Shown piece after piece: positions 25,014 through 31,855 of a stretch of DNA of 37,105 nucleotides. Position numbers and translations under genes: made by a program. Under the pieces are notes generated by a model. The model ran no database searches, had not been told where the DNA came from, and saw only the letters and a program-made list of their open reading frames with translations. The stretch's first letter is position 1, and the number at the start of each line of letters is the position of its first letter. Source of the stretch: an uncultured Porphyromonadaceae bacterium (lineage in GTDB: Bacteria; Bacteroidota; Bacteroidia; Bacteroidales; Muribaculaceae); the NCBI GenBank assembly GCA_947643165.1, contig CANRVB010000023.1, positions 1 to 37,105 of the forward strand. The letters run 5' to 3'.

Positions 25014-26594
25014 ATGAATTATCGTCCTCAGCATGTGTTGCTCACCGCGATAGCGGCGGTGACGGCAGCCGGAGCAGTGTCTTGTGCCTCGCAAGGTAAA
25101 TCGGCCAAAGAGTCTGACAAGCCTATGAATATCGTCTACATAATGACAGATGACCATACGGCCCAGATGATGTCGGCCTATGACACGCGCTACATAGAGA
25201 CACCCAATCTTGACCGTATAGCGTCGGACGGCGTAAAATTCACAAACAGTTTCGTAGCCAACTCGCTCAGCGGCCCATCACGCGCCTGCATGCTGACAGG
25301 CAAGCACTCGCACGCCAACGGATTCACTGACAACGAGACAAGCATGTTTGACGCGAGCCAGCCCACATGGCCGCGCTATCTGCAGGAAAACGGCTACCAG
25401 ACCGCACTGTTCGGCAAGTGGCATCTGCACAATCTTCCGCAGGGATTCGACACGTGGGAAGTGGTTCCGGGCCAGGGTGACTACTGGAATCCCCGCTTCA
25501 TACAGATGAACGGCGACACCATAACGGAACATGGTTATCTGACACACCTGATAACAGACAAGAGCCTTGACTGGCTTGACAAACGCGACAAGGACAAACC
25601 GTTTGCAATCCTGATCCATCACAAGGCCATACACCGCAACTGGCTTCCCGACACAGCCGATCTGGAGCTGTATGAGGACAAGACTTTCCCTCTGCCGGAT
25701 ACATTTCATGATGATTATGCCGGACGTGAGGCAGCCTCGACTGCCGAGATGCGGATAAGCGACCATATGGATCTGATCTATGACCTGAAGATGGACCATC
25801 CGGACTCGACTTCGTTTCTGAAAGGTACATACCAAGCATTTGTAAACCGTATGGACTCGGCTCAGCGCGCACGCTTCGAGGCTTTCTACCAGCCTATACG
25901 TGATGAGTTCCACGCGAGCAACCTGAAGGGCCGCGAACTGGCCGAATGGAAGTATCAGCGCTATATGCGTGACTACGCCAAGGTGGTGAAAAGCCTGGAT
26001 GACAACGTGGGCCGAGTGCTCGACTATCTCCGTGACAATGATCTTCTCGACAACACGCTGGTGGTATATACGAGCGACCAGGGTTTCTATATGGGCGAGC
26101 ACGGATGGTTTGACAAGCGATTCATGTATGAGGAGAGTCTGAACACTCCGCTTGTGATGCTTCTGCCAGAAGGATATGAGAAGCGCGGCGACATAACAGA
26201 GATGGTGCAAAACATAGACTACGCGCCGACATTCCTCGATATGGCCGGTGTACCGGTGCCCGACGATATGCACGGTGTCTCGTTCGCTCCGCTGCTAAAA
26301 GGCGAGCATCCGGAAAACTGGCGCGACGCCATCTACTATCATTACTACGAGTATCCTGCCGAGCACATGGTGAAACGTCACTACGGTGTTCGCGACTCAC
26401 GATACAAACTCATGCATTTCTACAACGACATAGACCGTTGGGAGCTATATGATCTACAGTCGGATCCGAAGGAGCTCAACAATCTCTATGGCAAGCCAGG
26501 CTATGAGGAAGTGACATCGGACATGATGCAGAAACTCAAGAAACTTCAGGAGCAATACGATGATCCGATCCGCCTGAAGTATCCGATAGAATGA
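25014..26594 (+). CDS. S1-type lipoprotein sulfatase (Ser-type maturation site)
   Basis: A 526-residue sulfatase predicted to remove sulfate esters from a glycan. It has a lipoprotein signal ending GAVSC (Cys24). The active-site sequence SGPSR (86-90) is the SxPSR form, so Ser86 must become formylglycine through an anaerobic radical-SAM maturase encoded elsewhere. Other sites are TDDH (Asp46, Asp47, metal), FGKWHLHN (Lys135, His137) and TSDQGFYMGEHGWFDKR near residue 355. The overall pattern (IETPNLDRIA, TGKHSH) recalls S1 family subfamily 11 GlcNAc-6-sulfatases; the exact subfamily is a guess. The ATGA overlap couples it to the next gene. Leu codon CTG and Ile codon ATA are more frequent here than in the 8-17 kb genes. 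Confidence 0.92.
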   Translation: MNYRPQHVLLTAIAAVTAAGAVSCASQGKSAKESDKPMNIVYIMTDDHTAQMMSAYDTRYIETPNLDRIASDGVKFTNSFVANSLSGPSRACMLTGKHSHANGFTDNETSMFDASQPTWPRYLQENGYQTALFGKWHLHNLPQGFDTWEVVPGQGDYWNPRFIQMNGDTITEHGYLTHLITDKSLDWLDKRDKDKPFAILIHHKAIHRNWLPDTADLELYEDKTFPLPDTFHDDYAGREAASTAEMRISDHMDLIYDLKMDHPDSTSFLKGTYQAFVNRMDSAQRARFEAFYQPIRDEFHASNLKGRELAEWKYQRYMRDYAKVVKSLDDNVGRVLDYLRDNDLLDNTLVVYTSDQGFYMGEHGWFDKRFMYEESLNTPLVMLLPEGYEKRGDITEMVQNIDYAPTFLDMAGVPVPDDMHGVSFAPLLKGEHPENWRDAIYYHYYEYPAEHMVKRHYGVRDSRYKLMHFYNDIDRWELYDLQSDPKELNNLYGKPGYEEVTSDMMQKLKKLQEQYDDPIRLKYPIE

Positions 26595-28633
26595 AAAGGA
26601 ACAATCAATTGATCAACGTACTGCTGACGGCCGTACTGTCGATATCAACATCGGCAGCTGCGGTCGCAGCCAGTTCATACCCTACAGCTGATGGCGCCGA
26701 AAAGCGCCATGGCGTACTGGTATCGTATGCCGAAGATTCATTCAAGGAGATCGCAGCAAGGCGCTACGACCGGAGCCCGTTTTATGTTCCAATAGCCATA
26801 AAAGCAGACACGGCATCGTTCAAGGTGCCGGCGGAATGGGGTGACGCACGCGTGGTACTGGGGCTGGAGACGCCCCCGGAAACCAACGGCCGCATCACCG
26901 TGGAGATAAACGGCAACCGCCTGTCGACAGTACATCCGGGTGACTGCCAATGGGATATAACAGACTATCTCGTGAAAGGAGGACGGCAATCACTGCGAAT
27001 AGAGGGTGCCGGAGGTATGCCGCGCCGTATGTATGCCTACGCCACGTCGAAACGCGTGTTCATAGGGTCGTATACCGTAGCCACACAGCTCAAGCCTGTA
27101 GCCGACGCAAAGCCCGTTGGTGTGATCAACCTTGACATAGTAGTAGGCGGCATAAAGCAGCAACGCAAGGATATCTCACTGGAGTATCAGCTGTTTGACG
27201 CTTACCGGCACCAGGTGGCCGCCGGGCGTGCCGATGCCGCTCCCCGGCTCAGCTTCAAGGCCTCGGTGCCGAATATAACAGCATGGACCACAAACGACCC
27301 ATACCGCTACATGCTGGTGATAATACTGCGCGATGACCGCACGGGAGCGCATATCCAGACAGTTGGCACACCGTTGCGGTTTGCCGACATACGCACCATA
27401 GAGCACGGAGCGGCCCCATTCGGGTATGCGGATCTGTCGGGACGTATGTTCAACGTCAAGATGGCCCGTCTGGATTCGCTGCCAAGCGAACATCCCGACC
27501 GTGAGTTCCTGGCATCACAATTGCACATGGGCGGTGCGAATGCCGTCACCTCACCCTGGACAGATCAGGACTGGGCTGACCTATGCGAAGCCTACGGACT
27601 GTCGGCCTACACAAACGGAGCACTATCACCGGCCCAGCTTTCGGATGCCATACTGATCGATGGCTCACCGGAACAATGGGGCCGGCTGGTAAGGGGCTTC
27701 GCACCAGTAGAAGTACACCTTACAGACACCACAAACCTGACACTGGATGTCGCCAACCGGACAGACTTCAAGACACTTGATGAATACCGACTGGACTGGG
27801 AGCTGATAGACATACGCGGAGTCGGGCTGAGATCGGGGAAGGAGATAATACTAAGCACTGGGCCGGGACAAAGCGACCGCGTGACGCTGCTCGAGGGTCA
27901 GGCCACACTGCCTGAAAAGCATGAGGAGGCACTGCTGAACCTGAACTGGAAGCGCCTGTCGGACGGCGCATTCATAGCCGACCAGCAAATGATCATAGCA
28001 CCAAAAGGCATGGAGGAGGCGAGGCCCATAAAGCCGCAGAAGCTGAACCGCAATAAAAATACTTATCAGGCAAAGCACACAGTGATTGAAGTGAATCCGA
28101 ACAACGGCAAGACAGAGCTGATAGATCTGATGGGATGGGAGGTGGACATAGCCGACATAGCTCCTGCCGGCAATCCAATCAACCGCACCATAACCTATGA
28201 CAAGAAGGAACGCAGCTTAGATATGACCGGAAGCGCGGGAAGCGACATAAGCTACAGGATAGATATGGACGGAGCCCTGATAGTAAACACAGCGGACGGC
28301 ACAATAACGATGAAAATACCATCGGATGTGGCCGAAGGCATACTCTATATGGGTCGCGGACCAGCAGACTCGCCAAAAGAGGAGCAGATAAACCGCTCGA
28401 GGATATCGTTCAACCGCAGCACTCCAACCATAGAGTATACAGCCGACGGCATGCCGCGACGTCACAGCGACACACGCTATCTGCTCACCACCAACAGCGA
28501 CCGCAAGCCGACACTGCGCATAGACTCGGAGAGTCCGTTCGAGTTCTCGGCATCCTCCCCCCAGCCCGGCGAGGATGTGACCCTCACCATAACCGGACTC
28601 CGCGGGCCACTGCGCATCACTGGCATGAGATGA
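26591..28633 (+). CDS. GH2/LacZ-like protein with collapsed catalytic barrel (probable non-enzymatic)
   Basis: A 680-residue exported protein (signal about 1-27). It follows the LacZ domain order. Residues 40-168 look like the GH2 jelly roll (CQWDITDYLVKGGRQSL; MYAYATSKRVFIGSYTVATQ). Residues 170-270 are the Ig-like domain (NITAWTTNDPYRYMLVIILR). Residues 369-470 resemble the domain after the barrel (LDVANRTDFKTLDEYRLDWE), and 495-660 the small beta-galactosidase domain (ILYMGRGPADSP, PFEFSA). The region between, 270-368, keeps only the start of a barrel (MGGANAVTSPWTDQDWADLC) and then jumps to QWGRLVRGFAPVEVH. The catalytic Glu pair of GH2 would lie in the missing part. A carbohydrate-binding or scaffold role beside the sulfatase is inference. 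Starts by ATGA overlap. Confidence 0.78.
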   Translation: MKRNNQLINVLLTAVLSISTSAAAVAASSYPTADGAEKRHGVLVSYAEDSFKEIAARRYDRSPFYVPIAIKADTASFKVPAEWGDARVVLGLETPPETNGRITVEINGNRLSTVHPGDCQWDITDYLVKGGRQSLRIEGAGGMPRRMYAYATSKRVFIGSYTVATQLKPVADAKPVGVINLDIVVGGIKQQRKDISLEYQLFDAYRHQVAAGRADAAPRLSFKASVPNITAWTTNDPYRYMLVIILRDDRTGAHIQTVGTPLRFADIRTIEHGAAPFGYADLSGRMFNVKMARLDSLPSEHPDREFLASQLHMGGANAVTSPWTDQDWADLCEAYGLSAYTNGALSPAQLSDAILIDGSPEQWGRLVRGFAPVEVHLTDTTNLTLDVANRTDFKTLDEYRLDWELIDIRGVGLRSGKEIILSTGPGQSDRVTLLEGQATLPEKHEEALLNLNWKRLSDGAFIADQQMIIAPKGMEEARPIKPQKLNRNKNTYQAKHTVIEVNPNNGKTELIDLMGWEVDIADIAPAGNPINRTITYDKKERSLDMTGSAGSDISYRIDMDGALIVNTADGTITMKIPSDVAEGILYMGRGPADSPKEEQINRSRISFNRSTPTIEYTADGMPRRHSDTRYLLTTNSDRKPTLRIDSESPFEFSASSPQPGEDVTLTITGLRGPLRITGMR

Positions 28634-28680
28634 GGTCAAAATGCTGATATGCGGAGGTGAAACCGCACCAGACAAAAGAT

Positions 28681-28712
28681 TTTCAGGCCCGGATCAATTT
28701 CCGGGCCTGAAA
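28681..28712 (+). terminator. intrinsic terminator after the GH2-like gene
   Basis: CAGGCCCGGA (28684-28693) and TCCGGGCCTG (28700-28709) pair perfectly around a TCAATT loop, extendable to 13 pairs (28681-28693 / 28700-28712). The T-tail is weak (CTTTG), and the TTTG at 28714 doubles as the rplM -33 element. Confidence 0.7.
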
Positions 28713-28713
28713 C

Positions 28714-28744
28714 TTTGATAATAGCCGAATAATCACTACCTTTG
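28714..28744 (+). promoter_or_regulatory. promoter of the rplM operon
   Basis: TTTG (28714-28717), 19-nt spacer, TACCTTTG (28737-28744): exact consensus. The leader before the GTG start of rplM is about 105 nt. Confidence 0.85.
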
Positions 28745-28774
28745 CAGTCCGATTAATATCCAGACTAATCAACC

Positions 28775-28822
28775 GATGCCGCCACGAGTGAACTTTTGGC
28801 CGGGTTAACGCGTGGCGTCATC
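28775..28822 (+). promoter_or_regulatory. possible structured leader of rplM
   Basis: GATGCCGCCACG (28775-28786) and CGTGGCGTCATC (28811-28822) can pair over 12 positions with one mismatch, and GTGAAC/GTTAAC inside adds pairs. It sits in the rplM leader about 34 nt before the start, where ribosomal-protein autoregulation could act. The structure is seen; the function is inferred. Confidence 0.45.
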
Positions 28823-28855
28823 ACAAATAAATCATTAACCAACAAGCATTAAAAA

Positions 28856-29335
28856 GTGGATACTTTAAGCTACAAAACCATTTTCCCCAACGCGCAGAGC
28901 GTAGAGAAGAAGTGGGTAGTTGTCGATGCAACCGATCAGGTATTGGGCCGCCTTTGCGCAAAAGTCGCTCTGATACTCCGCGGTAAGACCAAACCCAGCT
29001 ACTCACCGAATGTTGATTGCGGCGACAACGTGATCATCATCAATGCAGACAAGGTTCGCCTGACAGGCAACAAGCTGACCGACCGTCAGTATACCCGCTT
29101 CACCGGCTATCCCGGCGGCCAGCGTATACTCACCCCGGAGCAGCTGATGAAGAAGGCAGCCAACAAGCACCTGAAGCCCGGTTACAACCCCCTGTTCACC
29201 AAGGTAGTAAAGGGAATGCTTCCTAAAAACCGTCTGGGCCGTGCCATCATCGAGAACATGCACGTATACAATGGTCCGAGCCACCCGCACGAAGCACAGA
29301 ATCCCGAAGTAATCGACATCAACACAATCAAATAA
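28856..29335 (+). CDS. rplM: 50S ribosomal protein L13
   Basis: The 159-residue product matches L13: VVVDATDQVLGRLCAKVALI, SYSPNVDCGDNVIIINADKV, RFTGYPGG, and KGMLPKNRLGR. The start is GTG at 28856, giving MDTLSYKT, the usual Bacteroidota N-terminus, so a GTG start fits. It is the first of rplM, rpsI, rpsB, tsf, all on the plus strand. Confidence 0.97.
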   Translation: MDTLSYKTIFPNAQSVEKKWVVVDATDQVLGRLCAKVALILRGKTKPSYSPNVDCGDNVIIINADKVRLTGNKLTDRQYTRFTGYPGGQRILTPEQLMKKAANKHLKPGYNPLFTKVVKGMLPKNRLGRAIIENMHVYNGPSHPHEAQNPEVIDINTIK

Positions 29336-29348
29336 AGCCTCATAGACT

Positions 29349-29735
29349 ATGGAATCAGTAAATGCCGTAGGTCGCCGTAAGGCTGCCGTAGCCCGCGTGA
29401 TTGTAAAAGATGGATCGGGCGTCATCACCATCAACAAGCGTCCTCTGGACAACTATTTCCCTTCGTCAATACTTCAGTACATCGTACGTCAGCCTCTGAC
29501 AACACTGGACTGCAACGAGAAGTATGACATCCACGTAAACTTGGACGGTGGCGGTTACAAGGGACAGGCAGAAGCCCTTCGTCTGGCTATAGCCCGCGCA
29601 CTTGTAAAGATCAACCCCGACGACAAGTCAGTTCTCCGCCGCGAGGGCTTCATGACCCGTGACCCGCGTGCCGTAGAGCGTAAGAAACCCGGTCAGCCCA
29701 AAGCACGTAAGCGCTTCCAGTTCTCAAAGCGCTAA
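29349..29735 (+). CDS. rpsI: 30S ribosomal protein S9
   Basis: A 128-residue S9 with VNAVGRRKAAVARVIVKDG at the start, GGGYKGQAEALRLAIARALV in the middle, and the basic C-terminal tail ARKRFQFSKR that contacts P-site tRNA. It is 13 nt after rplM, the usual L13-S9 pair. Confidence 0.97.
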   Translation: MESVNAVGRRKAAVARVIVKDGSGVITINKRPLDNYFPSSILQYIVRQPLTTLDCNEKYDIHVNLDGGGYKGQAEALRLAIARALVKINPDDKSVLRREGFMTRDPRAVERKKPGQPKARKRFQFSKR

Positions 29736-29757
29736 TCCTTTGGATTTGTCGGATATG

Positions 29758-29823
29758 GCGGCTTAGAATAAACAGGCCAGCCGCACATAAACCGTCAAGC
29801 GCAATAGAGTTTAGTATCTAAAC
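29758..29823 (+). promoter_or_regulatory. hairpins in the rpsI-rpsB spacer
   Basis: In the 159-nt spacer, GCGGCT (29758-29763) pairs with AGCCGC (29779-29784), and GTTTAG (29809-29814) with CTAAAC (29818-29823) across a 3-nt loop. No T-tract follows either. They could be a leader for rpsB; no promoter of the usual type was found in the spacer. Confidence 0.35.
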
Positions 29824-29894
29824 CGCAAGGATGGATGAATAGCCTCCCTACCGAGCGGTTGAAACAACAAGAAAGTAAACCCCAACCAAACACA

Positions 29895-30734
29895 ATGTCA
29901 ACACCAAATTTTGACCAACTCCTCGAGGCAGGCTGCCATTTCGGTCACCTCAAACGTAAATGGAATCCTGCCATGGCGCCCTATATCTTCATGGAGCGCA
30001 ACGGTATCCACATCATAGACCTCTACAAGACATCTGCCAAGATCGAAGAGGCCGCAAATGCTCTTAAAACCATCGCCAAGTCGGGCAAGAAAGTGCTCTT
30101 CGTGGCAACCAAAAAACAGGCCAAGCAGGTAGTTGCCGACAAAGCCCAGTCGATCAACATGCCTTATGTCATCGAGCGCTGGCCCGGTGGCATGCTCACC
30201 AACTTCCCCACCATCCGCAAGGCAGTCAAGAAGATGACCGCTATCGACAAGATGACCAAGGACGGCACATTCGACAACCTGTCGAAGCGTGAGAAGCTCC
30301 AGATCACCCGTCAGCGCGCGAAGCTGGAGAAGACCCTGGGCTCGATCGCCGATCTTAACCGTCTTCCGTCAGCACTGTTCGTAGTAGACGTACTGAAGGA
30401 GCGTATCGCAGTAGCCGAGGCCAACCGTCTGGGCATACCCGTATTCGCAATGGTTGACACCAACAGCGATCCCTCGAATGTTGACTACGTAATTCCCGCA
30501 AACGACGACGCCTCGAAGTCGATCGAACTCATCCTGGACTCAATCTGCGCAGCAATGGCAGAAGGTCTGGAAGAGCGCAAGGTCGAGAAAGTAGACGCAC
30601 AGGCCGCCGGTGAGCAGGAAGATGGCGAAAAGGGCCGTGGCGACCGCCGCGAGCGCCGTCGCGTAAGCCGCAACAACCGTGGCTCGGAAGCAGCAGAGGC
30701 TACCGAAGCTCCTGAAGCAGCAGAGGCAGAATAA
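29895..30734 (+). CDS. rpsB: 30S ribosomal protein S2
   Basis: A 279-residue S2. Core motifs: LLEAGCHFGHLKRKWNPAM, IHIIDLYKT, FVATKKQA, ERWPGGMLTNFPTI, and PVFAMVDTNSDPSNVDYVIP. The C-terminus has a charged, Arg/Glu/Ala-rich extension of about 45 residues (GDRRERRRVSRN, then EAAEATEAPEAAEAE). I use ATG 29895; the in-frame codons from 29835 give a non-conserved 20-residue prefix. Confidence 0.97.
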   Translation: MSTPNFDQLLEAGCHFGHLKRKWNPAMAPYIFMERNGIHIIDLYKTSAKIEEAANALKTIAKSGKKVLFVATKKQAKQVVADKAQSINMPYVIERWPGGMLTNFPTIRKAVKKMTAIDKMTKDGTFDNLSKREKLQITRQRAKLEKTLGSIADLNRLPSALFVVDVLKERIAVAEANRLGIPVFAMVDTNSDPSNVDYVIPANDDASKSIELILDSICAAMAEGLEERKVEKVDAQAAGEQEDGEKGRGDRRERRRVSRNNRGSEAAEATEAPEAAEAE

Positions 30735-30788
30735 TAAAAGCCCAAGCGTAATCAACCCAAACACTAACAAAAGAACAAATACTACCCC

Positions 30789-31781
30789 ATGGCAGTAACA
30801 ATGGAACTCATCACCAAGCTGCGCAACCTCACCAGCGCAGGCTTGATGGACTGCAAAAAGGCACTCGCCGAAACAGACGGCGATATCGAAGCTGCAGTTG
30901 AAATCCTTCGCAAGAAGGGCCAGGCCGTGGCAGCCAAGCGCGAAGACCGTCAGGCATCGGAAGGTTGTGTTCTCGCCAAGAACGAAGGCACATTCGCTGC
31001 CGTAGTCGCTCTGAAGTGCGAGACCGACTTCGTAGCCAAGAACGCAGGCTTCGTAGCGCTGACACAGCAGATTCTTGATGTTGCCGTAGCCAACAAGATC
31101 GCCGATGCCGAGGCTCTCAAGGCATTTGAGATCGAAGGCCGCAGCATCGCCGACCTCATCGTAGAGGAATCGGGCAAGACCGGCGAGAAGATGGAACTCG
31201 GCGCATACGAGTGCATCACCGCCCCCTCGACCACAAGCTACAACCACCTCGGCAACAAGCTCGCTACCATAGTAGGCTTCAACCAGGAGGGCGTTGACTA
31301 CCACGTAGGCCGTGACGTAGCCATGCAGGTTGCATCGATGAACCCCATCGCAGCAACACGCGAGGCCGTACCCGCACACGTGATCGAGTCGGAGCGCAGC
31401 GTAGCTATCGAGAAGACCAAGGAAGAACTGGTTAAGAAGGCTGTGGAAGCAGCTCTCAAGAAGGCCGGCATCAACCCCAACCTCGTTGACAGCGAAGACC
31501 ATATCGCCAGCAACATCGCCAAGGGTTGGCTGACTGAAGAGGAGGCAACCAAGGCTCGCGAAGTAGCCAAGGATGCCGCTGAGAAGAAGGCTGCAAACAT
31601 GCCCGCCCAGATGATCGAGAACATTGCCAACGGTCGCGTAGGCAAGTTCTACAAGGAGTCTGTCCTGATGGAACAGGAGTTCATCAAAGATGCAACTCTC
31701 ACTATCGGTCAGTATCTTGAAAAGACATCTGCCGGACTGGTTGCCGTTGAGTTCAAGCGCGTAAACCTCAACCAGGACTAA
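30789..31781 (+). CDS. tsf: elongation factor Ts
   Basis: EF-Ts exchanges nucleotides on EF-Tu. The 330-residue product has LRNLTSAGLMDCKKALAETD, the Ts-type N-domain, then KCETDFVAKN (contact with EF-Tu), and a long coiled C-terminal part ending VAVEFKRVNLNQD. It starts 54 nt after rpsB, the usual order. A strong terminator follows 21 nt after the stop. Confidence 0.96.
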   Translation: MAVTMELITKLRNLTSAGLMDCKKALAETDGDIEAAVEILRKKGQAVAAKREDRQASEGCVLAKNEGTFAAVVALKCETDFVAKNAGFVALTQQILDVAVANKIADAEALKAFEIEGRSIADLIVEESGKTGEKMELGAYECITAPSTTSYNHLGNKLATIVGFNQEGVDYHVGRDVAMQVASMNPIAATREAVPAHVIESERSVAIEKTKEELVKKAVEAALKKAGINPNLVDSEDHIASNIAKGWLTEEEATKAREVAKDAAEKKAANMPAQMIENIANGRVGKFYKESVLMEQEFIKDATLTIGQYLEKTSAGLVAVEFKRVNLNQD

Positions 31782-31802
31782 ACCAAGACAAGATAATCAG
31801 GC

Positions 31803-31839
31803 GAAAGGGGATGTCCGCAAGACGTCCCCTTTCCTTTTT
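31803..31839 (+). terminator. intrinsic terminator after tsf
   Basis: GAAAGGGGATGT (31803-31814) pairs with ACGTCCCCTTTC (31822-31833), 12 positions with one wobble, loop of 7, followed by CTTTTT (31834-31839). The next gene starts just 16 nt further on. Confidence 0.85.
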
Positions 31840-31855
31840 CCACCAATAGCCGACA

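Noticed and set aside
25278..26273. Long minus-strand open frame (331 codons) opposite the sulfatase
   Set aside because: Antisense shadow of a clear enzyme gene; no signal, motif or promoter.
30540..31502. Long minus-strand open frame (320 codons) opposite rpsB/tsf
   Set aside because: Composition follows from the codon use of the ribosomal genes; low-complexity Cys/Leu-rich translation.
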